Shown piece after piece: positions 34,985 to 47,700 of a stretch of 64,000 nt of DNA. The notes under the pieces are model-generated. The model had not been told where the DNA came from and made no database searches. It saw nothing but the letters and a program-made list of their open reading frames with translations. The stretch's first letter is position 1; each line of letters begins with the position of its first letter. This DNA is from Puffinus mauretanicus (taxonomy: Eukaryota; Chordata; Aves; Procellariiformes; Procellariidae), in contig JAJKFH010002364.1 in NCBI GenBank assembly GCA_023333565.1, positions 992,001-1,056,000 on the forward strand. Direction: 5' to 3'. Both the position numbers and the translations under genes were made by a program.

Positions 34985-35200
34985 TTTAAAGACTTTGGCT
35001 AAGGGCTTGTCTACACCTGCAAATGCGTTGGAATAACTCTTCCAAAAAAGTTAATCTGGAATAACTCCCGCAATGACCAATCTTATTCCGGGCTAAGGAT
35101 CTCCTGGAGGGAGCCTGTACCAAAAAAGTTTTCCTCGGGAGCTGTTTTGGTAAATATCCAAGCCCCTTCTTTCCCTCACAGGTGAAGCCAAGAACTTCTG
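34985..35200. repeat. Possible DNA-transposon remnant
   Basis: The start reads AAGGGCTTGTCTACACCTGC (about 35002-35021), the kind of terminus seen in old sauropsid DNA transposons ('gcttgtctacac'). It is followed by repeated GGAATAACTC / TTATTCCGGG blocks (35030-35092), also typical of those elements. A matching inverted terminus is not visible downstream, so the copy is partial or the assignment wrong. No transposase coding is present. Confidence 0.4.
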
Positions 35201-37593
35201 TGTGCACAAAATCCACTCTTTGAGAACAAAACCTGTGTGCTGTGGTTTTCTAAGAGGGACTATGCCCTCCGGCTGACAGCCAAGGCGTAGGGCGGCAGCT
35301 TCAGCCCGGTTGCCAGCTGCACCGGATAGTGTCAGCCCTGAACCTGGGATAATAGCGCAGGTCCGGTGGCTCGTCCCTCGTGTCACTCCATTCCTGTTCT
35401 CTCCAAGCAGCCCTATACTGGGCACAAAAGTCCTCAGCGTCCTGCCCTGGCCCTCCTCCGCGGGGACGAATGCCATCTTGGGTCACTAACCTTTAATGAC
35501 TATGTCCTGCAGCAGCGTAGCTTCTACCACTCCGCACCTCCGGTCGGATACAGGTAATACAATCCGATATTTTCCTGCCTATGTTATCTCGGTGACACGC
35601 AACGCAATATTTGTTCCAAATCTGTCAAGTTGCCATCGTATTCGCGTTGGTGACCGTATATGGTAACATTGGGATGTGCTTGTCTTGGTCCCGTGGCTTA
35701 AACAAGATTTCGGATGGTATGTTTAGAAGTTTTTGGTAAGAGCAGTAACAACCTTCCTGTTAGCGAGTAAACTGATATTCTGCTGGAAATTAGTTTGGAT
35801 GTTGATTTCGTTTTCTATGCATTGCGTAGGGAAGGGAAGAATGGGACCTTAATTCCTTTCTGCTCTGGCACTTCTCTGTGCGACACTTGGCTTGCAAAGC
35901 TGGTTGATGCCTGCTTTACAGGGAATTTGCTGATAGGGCCACCTCAAAATTCAATCGTTTCATGCAGAAATAATGTTATGTGCCATTTTTGTTTCTCTGA
36001 ATGTTGGAGGAAAGGGAATAGGACGCTAGAAGGTTTTTTTCGTTTCTTGGGAGACAAGGTCTTCATTCTGGTGAACATATTTACCATTCTGTAACTTTGG
36101 GGTTTGTAAGAGTGAACGGGAGTAAATGTGGAAAAGATAAATAATGGTAATATAAGAGAGGTGGTTGTTCGCTTCTGTTTCGCTCCTTTATTCTTGTTGA
36201 ATGGTTGTTACCAGATATAACGCTTAGGTCATTTCTCATTTGTGAAAGAGAAGCATGTTCAGATCTAACAGCCTGATTCAGATCTTATGTAAGTCACTGC
36301 ACATCTTCTGGTTAAGTTTGGGACGTTTTTTGGATCGTGCTTTTGGGGAACTTGCTCATGAATAATCTGTCAGCATGACTTGTACCTAGAGTCAACATGA
36401 CGATCTAAGAAAATCCTGGTTATTTTTTTAAACCCTGGTTCCTCCCTTCTTCTGAGGCTGTCGGCCGCTTTAAATTGCGGCTGAGTTTAAACATAAAATA
36501 CAGTGTGCGTCATACTGGAAAATTAGGGTTGATTTTATTTTTTTTTTTTATTAGGAATATTACAAAACTCGGCAAATTGCTCAAATAGATTTAGATTTTC
36601 CTTGAAGTTTTTATAACTTTGTTTTCCAAGTCCATATGTTTCTTTGACCTTCATTAAAAGATGCAAGCACCAAATTAAAGTACGTCTTTTCTGTGATGAA
36701 CTTGTAGACAGCAAAGGCTAGACTCCAAAGTCTGACTCTTAGCCACAGAAGAAACTTTCATGTGCCATGAGGTGGTGCTTGAGCAATACAAGGAAAATGG
36801 TTCTTTCAGGAAAAAAATGTCATTCAAAAACCAGAAAGCAAAAGTAACGTTTGCTAGCAAGTAAGAACCCGCTTTTCAAGGTTTGGGACCATTGGTACTA
36901 ATTTATTAACTAAAGATGAAGTTTGTCACCTGGCATGAATTGATAGAGCTGATCTTTCCCAAAGACCCGTCTGATAATTCCTTTTCGAGCGACTCTTGCC
37001 ATGACTGACGCTGGTACACCTGGGTGCAGAATACTCGATATGGAATAATGTGAATGCAGTAGAGATGGTCACTGTCTGGCTGTGCATTTTTGGATTAATT
37101 ATTGGAAGAGAGAAAAATTTCTACCAAAAGGGGAAAATAATAATGCAGAGGTCCTCTTGTGCCTACTTTGAATTTAAAAAAAAAAAACCAAAAAAACCCC
37201 AAACATCAACCTTTAGTCATAGCTTTATTTATTCAGTGGGAGTAGAACCAGTGCAGCTTTCTGAATGTCCTGAGACATGAAGCTCCTACTTGTATCTGCA
37301 GTGACTTGTAAAATCGTGCTGCTCAAAAGGTCCGTGCAAATGTATCCCAGCATTACAGGAGTCGCTGGAAATGCTCCTTTCTCCCCTTTCTCTCATTAAC
37401 CTGTTCATTTTGTCTTGTTTCAAGGAGTTTGTCTTTCATCTGACCTCTTCCTGGGTTTTCTGGTGGGCTGCTCAAGCTGAAATGCATTTGATCTTGTTTT
37501 GAACATTTAATTTGGATTTCTGTTCCTTTTCTTGTTCTCTGTAATCAGCCTTGACTTGGAGCTCTCTCTAATAATAATGCCTCCATACATATT

Positions 37594-37629
37594 TAGCTGT
37601 GTTGACCTAATTAGCTGTGTTGTCCTAAT
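37594..37629 (+). repeat. 18-bp tandem duplication
   Basis: Two adjacent copies of TAGCTGTGTTGACCTAAT, at 37594-37611 and 37612-37629, differ at one position (A to T). This looks like a recent local duplication in intronic DNA and has no evident function. Confidence 0.85.
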
Positions 37630-40339
37630 CTTTTACACCAAGGTGGAACATTTTTGGTCATATAAGGGACTTCTTTTTAAGAGTTCAACCAGTGTGAATG
37701 TAGAAATTGCGATGACCACTGTCTGATATAAGCCTGTTGAGTCTGGTGCTCATTTGTAGCAGCCGTGGTACTAAGGTAAAAGAAAAAATATTTCCAAAAG
37801 TAAGCTTGAATACTCTGTTCCTGCTGCCCCGATGTCGTATGAGATACGCAGCTGCAGCCCATGCCAGTTTTAACAGGTTAGGACCTGATTCAGAGCCTGT
37901 GAGTGTTGCTGCCGTGACTCCTACTCGCTCCCATGGGCTTTGGATCCATCCCTGAAGGGTGACTTACACAGGTTATCAGTGATATCAACCTCTGTATGGA
38001 TCCCTCATGTACGACAGCAGAAGAGATGTGGGCTAAGCGTGGTATTTTGGATCCTGCTTGACCGGAGACAGCTTGGACTCCATTTTTTTTATTCTAGAAA
38101 CACATTGCTTCTGCCCGCTGCGAGCTCTGGCTGGTGGCTGGAGCGTGCGCTGCCAGGGCTGAAAGCAACTTGGAAATTCATTGCTTTAACTTTGGGTTGC
38201 CGCAGAGAGGTTTATCCCCAAAGAAAGGGTGCCGTTCTACGGGTGGTGTTGCTGGGTGTGGAGGAGCTGAAGAGTGGCCTGAGTGTTATTTAACAAGTTA
38301 ATATATGCCGTTTGCTGCTGAATCCATTCACATCTCTGATTTTTCTTTTTTTTTTTTTCCCCTTCCGAGTCAAATAAACACGGGCTGCATGGAGTTTGGT
38401 TGGTTGCCCTGATTACACAGTCTCCCCATTGTATCGCAGTAGAAACACGGTATCCAGCAGTGCTGCGAATAACCTAACGTTTTTATTTCATCCCAACCAC
38501 TCCAATTTTCAGGAAGAAATTCAGCCAATAACTCCAGGCTACTTCTTCCATTAAGGGTTCAAACTTAATTCCGAGCTTCACTAAGGGAAGAAAAATGTAA
38601 ATTGGGAACAGAGGCTTCTCAGAGCAGGTTAATGTTTCTCAGGACTGCTGCACCTCTATTCTCAGCCTCTCTACAAGTGGCTTCTAGCTTGATGGGACCC
38701 AAAATCATTTCTCTTTATGTCTGATCAATTTATTTCATGAAAGATTTGCACAACCTTGGGTATCCTGTCAAGTGATTGAGAAGCGAGTAATGCGAGAGGT
38801 GTCATACCCTAGATGCCGCTTGGGTGGTGTTGACTTTGGTGGGTATTTTAGGAGCTGTCAGTATTTGTACATGTTAGATAAAAACACAGGAACAGCAGAC
38901 AAATGCAGAAATGCGGACTTAATTTGTGCAATAGGCTTTTTTTTTTAAATTTGTATTCTCCTTGCTGGGTTTGCTCGCACATGCCCAGTGAACTGATGAC
39001 TGTAGGAGTTCGGTACTGGCGTTGTGCAGACTCTTCGTGGCAATTGTGGCCTTGCTAGTTCTGCCCAGAACAAGCTATTCGGGAGGAGGAAAAAGCTGGA
39101 GGAGGATGTGGAGGGAAATGTAAGCATTAGCCAACCTCCCAGAGAAGATTCAGGCCGGATTAGTGTACTGCTGCTCTCGAGGCCTGGGGCAGCCAAGCCT
39201 TGGGAGAGGGTCTCGAGTGGGCACGCGTGCGCTCTGAAGAGGATGTTGGGATGCGGCTTCTCCAAATCTGTGCTGTATTTCTCTTTTCAGCTCTGTTCTC
39301 CCAGGTGCCCCCCATCGTTAGGTATAGGTGTGATGCTTAATTGGTTTTTGACCAACATGTGACTGTGAGTAGAAGCATGCTGTTGTAAAAGGGAGGGGTT
39401 TCATTGTGGTGGCTGGTATTTTACTGTTGCCTTGTATGGATTTAAATCTTCCTTCTTCTAGACAGAAGTGGATGGGGTGAGGCCAAATCAACCCCAAAGG
39501 AGGGAGAAGGGACAGTTACTCAGCCCCACCAGCCTCCCAAAGCTGAACACGCCAAACTACTGGAGTTAGGCTGCTACAGACGCTGGAGCACAGTGAACTG
39601 GTTTTTTTCCTCCTTTTTCTTCTTGACTAATAGATTTGTGTGAGTTGGAGTAATTGAGGAAGCTATTTTTCTCAGTGGTTGTTCTCACCTAAACAGATCT
39701 GTTAACACTGGTTAAGCAATGACAAGTGTCAGACGAGTTACAGGTGTATGAACTGCATGTCAAGGATGGAAGGGTTAATGAATAACAGGGTAAACCTCTG
39801 GACATTGTGGAATATCTCCCCAGGGATACTGCAGGCTCTCTGCGGAAGGAAGAACGTTTGTTTGGCATCGACCAGTCGATGTAAAACCGGTGGCTAAAAC
39901 TCCTTCAGAGTGTGGATAGCCTTCTGAGAGAGGATGCTGTGAGCCATCTCGCTTGCCTTCTGGGAGGATCAAAATCTTTGATGATGTTCTGCAGATTAAC
40001 ACAACATTTTGGTGACAATCACAGTGTTTCTTTAGCCAGACAAGTAATATTAGGAAGTGTTTAATGGGCAGTTTAAAGTGGGAAACTGGGAGAAGAGTTG
40101 CCAGCTCCACCAGCATATGGAGATCAGGCTCTGTGCTCTGAGAAGTCGTTTCATATTTTAATAATCAGGGTTGAATATTGCTCTCCATTACAAAGGTGGT
40201 AGTCCCTTTAGGTTCAGCGAGTTGTGGCTGAGTAGCTGTGAGCAGGATTTGAGTTCATAATCCTACCAGAGAGCAGAAATTGGGGCCTCGTAAGACCAGG
40301 TTGTTTCAGTTCTGTACAGTGTGGCACCAAGCCATGGGA

Positions 40340-40640
40340 GGGTTCATCGTGATCTGCAACAGTTAATATAAAACTAGATTAACAGATCAGAGCTGATGAG
40401 TATCTTTCCTCCTCCTGGTATTCAGAACCAATGAGAAATGCGGTATTGCCGGGGTTAATTGCGTTAAGGGCTAATGAGAGTGGAGCTTTCAACTTAATTA
40501 TAGCCAGGACAGGTGTTTACTTTTCCTTGACAGGTTTGATTGACAAGGAATCGTAAACCTATTAGGGAGATATTTGCATATGCAGGAGAACTGGCTTTGG
40601 ACAGTTGATTTCTAATTGCCAGATTTGTTATCTGAAAATG
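40340..40640. promoter_or_regulatory. Candidate intronic enhancer, motif cluster
   Basis: Dense, well-formed motifs occur here: a bipartite HNF1-like GTTAATTGCGTTAA (40454-40467), an E-box CAGGTG (40510-40515) overlapping a fork-head TGTTTAC (40514-40520), and a MEIS/TGIF TGACAG (about 40528-40533). These are followed by a PBX-MEIS composite TGATTGACA (40537-40545) and a perfect octamer ATTTGCAT (40572-40579). Several TTAAT/TAATT homeodomain cores surround them. No exon or repeat explains the block. It lies about 8 kb into the proposed intron 2, a common place for developmental enhancers. The call is by motif content only. Confidence 0.4.
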
Positions 40641-41718
40641 TTTGCCACTGCTCTCGGCACCCATCTATTGTTTCTGGGATACAAAGAGACACAAAGAAGT
40701 GGTAGAGCGTTTTGCTCAGGGGCTGGAGAAACCATAAGGTAGGATGGGTCAGTGTTTTATCTAGACCAGAGCACGGTCCTGCTTGTATCACTACAGCAGA
40801 ATGCTTTTCCTGATTCCCTGCTTGCTCAAACAGGGGTAAGCCAGAGGATTTGGAGGATTTCAAGCAGTATTTTGTGACAGTGCTATATACAGGATTATTC
40901 CTGGCATTGGAATTTCATTGGAAACACTAGAGTAGTCCTTTTTTGCAACCGGTACAGCAGCCTCAGGATATTTAATTTGAAGTTCAATTCAGGGCTCTTC
41001 TCCCTGTGAATACTCCTGTTTGAAGGAGGATTGTAGATTTACAGGGATGGGAATCTGTCCCTTTTCCCCATGTTTCACCACTGATCCCAAGGAAGAAAAC
41101 AGCAAGGTGCTGACACTCAAAAGTAATCACAGCAATAGACCTGTATATTTATAATAATTATTACTATTTATTGAGAGTTTCCAGTGAAGAAAAAAAAAAA
41201 AATGTAAAAAAGAGACCCAGAAGGTGCTGCTCAGCACAGGCAGCATTCCCCTTCTACATGGTGTCAGGAGAAAAAGCTTGTCTTTCTGAAGACCACAGAC
41301 TACCTAAGTGGAGTTTGAGGCTTATTTTTCTTTTATCCTAGAAAATCCAATAAATCCAGTAAATTCTTTCAGTGTGGTCTTCCAAGAGTTTTTCAACTTC
41401 GTCTGACTCACAGATTATTTGAGTGCCATTATAGACTAGGGGTCAAGCAAGTTAATTCCCAGAACAGTATGCTGCCCTGTTTTCAAACTGTGCTAATCAG
41501 GGTTTTGAGTCAAAGCATGGTAGTTTGCTTAGTGAAATTATTTTCCTGTTAGAAAATTACAAATAGGCTCTGACTATTCGTATTGGCTTCAGTCACCGGC
41601 GCGCTCACATCACATGTGGAGCAAAGCCCCCGGGGATGTACTCACCGTGGATCAGGGCACCGGTGGGGGCTCATTTCCCAGCTCCCAGGACTGAACTCAT
41701 GAAAACAGGCTGAAACCT

Positions 41719-41749
<31 letters not shown>

Positions 41750-44700
41750 GAAAGAGATTGTTACGGTCGCATTTACACCTCCAGCGGGATGGAGGGAGGG
41801 CTGCGTGGAGCCCATCCAAGCTGTAATGTGAATGTCCTTTCCCAAAGGAGACATTTGGTGGAGTTATTTGGTTACCTCTCCCCCTCACCTTTTTGTAATT
41901 GACTCTTGTTTACTTTTTCCTCCTCCTTTCCCGAAGTTTATTACCACTGTTTAAGCAGAGGAAATGAATTAACATAATTTACTGGTTTTTAGAACAGGAC
42001 ACATTCCCTGCGTGTACGTATACACAGGCTGGCAGTCGCCCTCCCAGTGCTGTGCAGAGGAGCGTGTTTACAGAGTCTGGGTCCATTTAGGGAGAACAAT
42101 ACCCTGATTATGGAGGGCAGCCTTTTATTCCCAGAAACCAGAAGGAACCATTCGCTTCAAGCAGCTACTGCCCCTTGAAGGTACGGGCGGCGCGAGCTGC
42201 TAGAAGGAGGGAATAAATCTGTTGTGGACACAAACCAGCAGCATTGTTCTCTACGGAAGCTGAATTAGGGGTGGGGGTGAGAAATGGTCTCGGGACAAAC
42301 CAAGCGCCAAGTTTAAGATCTACCAGTGTGCAGAGAGGTGTCGTGGCTTCCAATTTAATTTCCAAGTAATAGCTGTGAGGCTTCAGGGGGGAATTTTTTG
42401 GTGCTTCCTGAGCTGGCAAGGTACTGGGGAGGTTGGGTGGGAAGAAGGTGGTAACTGAGCCTCCAAGAGTTTTTGGATGGGCTGACTTGGTTTCAAAGGT
42501 GCTGTTATGTCCGAAATGCTGCTCATTTCTAATTGCAGTCATGCACCTGTGCCTGGGAGATAATGCTGGAGACATGTCATATGGAACATTTGCTTCACAT
42601 GATGTTAGGAAAGGTCAAGCACTCGATTTCTGTCTTGCTAAGTTGGGTCATTAATGGCATAAATGCCCGACCGCAGCCGCTTGGATCCTGGCAGTACATG
42701 CTTCTCAGGTGTGATCTCATGGCAGCTGAAGATGACTGAACTTGACCCCACCGCTGTCCTGTCCTTGTCCTGCTCTGCTCCCAGGCTTGTAACTCCCTTG
42801 CGTCAGTGTGAGAGCTCTTCTGACCTTGCTGTTGGGTGTTTTGGGGAGCTAACCTGGGCAGGAAGCCAACCTGGAAAAAAATGTGATGAGTTAAATTGTT
42901 ATAGCAGCACGACCTGAGCTCGTGGGGTATCGCAGTGTGACCACGGGCAGCAAGTCCTTTCCATTCCCACTTACGGCAGGAAGGCTCAGTACTTTGGAGG
43001 ACTGAGCATTTACGTGAATGTTTATAAAATGATCCTTTAGGAATGTAAAATGCAGCAGTGTCCACACTGCAAAATGTAGCATTGCTGGGGCAGTGAATGT
43101 GAAGACTGGAAAAATCAGATTTGGATCCTGGGTCCTCCCTCAGTGGATCCCATTTGAAAAAGTGTATATTACCCTGTAGAGACTTCTCATCCAGAAGTGG
43201 TTTGGGCCATTCTGAACAGGCAGTAATTACTCCCCATTGACTTCTGCTCTTGGTTCAGCTCAGTCAGAGGGTAGCACGTCTCTGCCCCTTTTGCATTGGG
43301 AGATTCCAGCTTTCACACTCTCTATCATGACAATTTTCTTTTTGTCTCAGTGTTCCCTTGAAATTCGGAGTGCTTTATAGCAAAATGGGAATCTTCATTC
43401 CTCTGTCCTCTGCTTTTGGCTTCTGAGGGAGAAGGATCATTTGGGGGAGCTGGGAAATGGCAAGTTAATGCTGCCAGCATTCGCTGGCCCTCCTACGGCA
43501 TTGCCTGCTGCAAGCAAGGAGCTGCTCCAGCTCCTGCAGCAAAGATGGGTTGCAACCAGCGCTGCTGGCGATCGAGTTCCCTCCGGTCCAGGCACAGCGT
43601 GCATCGACCGACCCCGGTATCAAGGTGAATGTGATATGTCACCCAGGCCCGAGAGGGAGCCAGGTCTCCCCCAGCCTTGGCTTCATCTCTGTGTGGACTT
43701 CTGACTACTGACACGGCTTCAGGGGGTTGCAAAATAAGGCAGAGAAAACAACTTGTGCAAAATACTCCCCATGGGCGCAAATATTTTTTTCCAGGGGAAC
43801 AGGGCCAGTAGGCTAAACAGGTAAAGCCGCAGGGCTGCATGAACAACGCTTTTAGGGGTTTTCTGGGCTGGGGGGGGGTGTTTATGTTGGCCTGTGAGGC
43901 GCGGTGGGTGAATTCTGTCTGGGGATGATTGACGCGTGTCTAACGTGATGAACCATGACCCTGCATCCCGGAGAAACTGTGGCTTTTGCTTGCCCGTTCA
44001 TCCAGTTTTTTGTAGAGAGGGGAAGATCCTGGTGCATGTCCCATTACCCACGTGAAGGATGCCGGTGTGTTGGAAGGCTAAACTCTGGCACGTTCAGGAA
44101 GATCAGAACTTGGTATTAAATAATTATAATTATCCCAAGGTAGCAAGGATGTGGTTTTTTTAAAATATCCTTAAAAATCTGCCAGATCTTCTTAGGCCTG
44201 GACGATGTGAGAAGGGTGAGCGCCGGTTCCCGTGCCGGCTCCTGGACTGCAATAAGGGCAACAAGAACCAGGGCAGTAAGACCCGCTCCAGAGTCCATCC
44301 CCATGTCTGTGTCGCCGCGATGGCTTTCTGCTGCGAGTGTGAGGGTGTGCGGTGATCTGTGGAAAAATGTGAATCTTGGCAGCAGTCCCTGATTCAAAAT
44401 ATCTGGGAAACACTGAGCCGGGAGGTTGAAAATACATCTTTGGGGTTTCTTTCTCCAGAAGGAAAAACAGCATCGAAGTTCCACCGAGACAAGTGTTTGA
44501 AACAAAAAAATGTGCAATGCAGAATTAAAAGGGAACAGTTTAGTTATCAGACACTAATTGAAATAACAGCAGAGAGGAACAAGCCTGAATGAATTTTAAT
44601 AGCCTCTTGACTTGGATCTTTTTGTTCACATACTTGCAGGCGCTTTCCCTTTTACCTCTGCAAGAGTAATGCAGATACTATTCTAAATGCAAAAAAAAAA

Positions 44701-47700
44701 CCCCAACCAACAAACCCAGTAACTTGTCTGAGGGAGATGAAAAATGCACCAAAGTAATTGAATGAGCTTTCTGCTGTGAGTATCCCAGCCTTCAAACCGG
44801 AGCAGGGCCTTCTGCCTGTGGCATGTGTTGGAGGGTGTTTTGCTACAAGACAGAGATATTAAGGCAGAGCTGGAGGAGGACTGCAACATCTAAACTATTT
44901 AATATTGCTCTTGGAGAACAGGTCAGCAAACGAGCAATGGTTTTGGTTGATACAATGAACACAGCGTAAGGCAAAGTTGTTATTATAGCTGGTGTGATTT
45001 TTTTACTATTGGGGTTAGTGCCTGGAAGTCCTAATTGTACCAAAGCCCTGTTGTTTTGTTAAGGGCTGTCAAACCCAGAACGAAAGACAGAGAGCTACAG
45101 TCTTAACTGCAAGGTACTGACAGCTCTTTGTATAGAGACTTTGTTTTGCTCTGACAAAGGCTCCCTCCGAAAACCAGACCCATCGGTCGGCCGAGTTTTA
45201 TTTTACCCGCGTAAACTTGAGAAAGGTGAGATCCCGTATTTGCCTACAGTGCCCCATGTAAAGCAGACGTTGCCCCGATAAGGATTTCTTGCTGCTGCTG
45301 CAATACAGACCCACACAACTGATAATCTTGTGCCCAAACCCTGGGCAAGTGCCCAAGGCAAAACAGGTGCAAAGGTTTCGTTCATGCACGGGCTGAGGGC
45401 TTGCGCCGCACACCCAACGTGGTTCGTATGCGTGAATCATGAGCCCAGTCTTCCCTTCTCTGCTGGGTACAAACTTTATCATTGACTTTAGGGAGAGCTA
45501 GGAATTACACCATGCTTATTTTTTATGGAAACAATCATCAAAAGTCCTCGAATAAAAAAAAAAACCACACCAGAAATTATTCAAGCATTATTATTATTCT
45601 TAGCAGCAAGGTGTTTTCACGCGTGATAACAACAAGGTCTGACTGCTCCCAAGTGTTGCTCCACATCCCACTGGAGCCCAACGTGGGTTTCTGTTCCTTC
45701 TGGGAAAAGTGCAAAGAAAAGCCAACCTAAAATCTGGGAGAGGGGAAGAGAGTTGAGAAAGACAAATTTTCACACAGGCACAGAAAAAGAGGTTCTTCCA
45801 AAAGATTTTGTTTTGTGGAAAGGCTTGTGGTGGTTGTTGAAAGGGCATTTCAGTGGAAAAGAGCCAAGCAGCCCTCGGCAGAACCAACACCCTCAATTGA
45901 GAAAGATTTTTCAAACAGCAGTACTGTTAAGAAGTAATTAAAGTCAAATAAAACAAGGAAAATAGTGTATGACACATCTATTTGAATTCATCCTGGTTTG
46001 AATCCATTGAAATCCATGTAGCACGACACTTGGAGACACGCAAGGGGAAGTACAAACCCAAGTATTTCAATGCACTTTTGCATCTACAGAAGTTTCTGAT
46101 CTCAGACACCATTTTTAGCAAGTGTTTAAGCACATACTTATTTTTAATCACCTGGGGATTGCTTGTATTCAAAGAAACACTTGTTGAGGACCCGATGCAG
46201 TGTGTTATGCTTATGTGAAATATGGAGGACCTATACATAGGCTGAAGAGGTAGCAATTATTTCGCGGATTATTTCAAGGATTCTGACACTGGGTTTTTCC
46301 CCTTAAAATTATTTTTCTGGCCTCATGAAAATTGGGAAATAACTCAGCTTTCAGTTGAAGAAAAGAGAAACTAACCCACAAGATTTCAGCCTGGATGATT
46401 TTGAAGGATACATAGAAAATGTAAGTTTCATGCACCAACCTTGTTGGCTGGCTTAGACACAAGAAGGGAAATAAAGAACCAAAGCAAGTTTTGCATGACT
46501 CCTCTAAACCAGTCCTGTTATTTTGGAATCTGCTTTATGATTTTCGGGTGCTAGGGGTGGGCAGTGCCCCTACGAGTGCTGTCGTGTGAGGCCCTGAGCC
46601 TGGTGGTGCAGACACCCTCCACACTTGCAGCTCCCTTTGCTTCGTTCCTTTGCCTCCCCTGTGATGTTATCTTGGGCAAAACTTGAAAATAAAAAAAAGA
46701 AAAGAAAAAAAGAAAAAAGGACATTTTGGGGGCCCAGCTGTGTCACTTCAATTTTTGCTAGCTGTTGAGGAAGATTTGTGAGGACTCTCTGGGGGAGAAA
46801 GGGTCGGGTCAGACGTAGAAAGCCGCTCACCCTCTACCGGAGGCGTTTATAATGCCAGGGCAGCTCCTCGGGGAGCATCCGTCTGTCTGTCCTTCCCTCT
46901 GGGGTTGACAAGAGGCAGACGGCCTCCCCCCAGCTGTTCCCTCTGCCACGTTACAAATGAGATGCTGAAAAGCAGCCCTTGGCCTTGAGACAGCTCTTCT
47001 CTCTCTAGCTCGTTCTACCCATCAATTAATGTCAAGCAAAGGTGTTTTGTAATTATTTTATAACTTTTTCAAAAGCGGGACCCTCACGCCCTTGCAAAGG
47101 GAAAGTCCAACTCCTGTGCAGGGTGGCTGCCAAAATCTATGTGAGAGCAAACAGGACTTCTGCTTTTCGTGGAAAAAAAAAAACCAGAACAACTGCTCCT
47201 TAACATTCAAATTCTTCCATGGAGACTTTATCCAAAAAGAACATCTTTGTCACCTTTGAGGGTGGGGAAGAAAAACATCTTTATCCTTCCCCATCAGGAC
47301 AGTTGTACTTAACTCCAGTGTCGGACAAGATCTTCTGTCTTCTTCCATTTCTGATGTGCTTTGAAACCTGGTACCAAGAGCTGGTGGCTTTGCCTGGATT
47401 CCATCACTCCCTAATAAGAGCAAGCGGCATTTCGAGTAATTGTTCACCCTTGTAGCTCTTGGCCTGTGCAATGGGTGTGAAGTTTGAGGAGTGAATTATG
47501 AAAAATAATTAAAAATCATACGTGGCAGCGTATTTCCTGACGGAGATGATGGTGGAGGCTTTCAGGCCATCTCTTACCCGCTCACCCTCTCCTCTTGTAC
47601 CGACTTCCAGCAATTTGGCTGCATGTTTTCTTAGGAACCAGCTTCTACCCAAAGGCTACTGGATTTTTCTTAAATGCGGTTTCTGTCGGAACTGATAAGG

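Larger units (their letters stand above)
32147..40339 (+). other. Intron 2 (first part), no exon seen
   Basis: Interpreted as the start of a long intron following the signal-peptide exon, because no later exon with good acceptor, donor and compatible phase is apparent. The first 150 bp stay fairly CpG-rich as the shore of the promoter island. The rest is AT-richer, with small homopolymer runs (A run near 37168-37180, T run near 38350-38358) and a few short repeats listed separately. Small or weakly spliced exons could be missed by eye. Confidence 0.4.

Noticed and set aside
41725..41749. A25 tract as the tail of a processed pseudogene or SINE
   Set aside because: No retroposed gene body, SINE head or target-site duplication can be recognised upstream. 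It is treated as a simple repeat.
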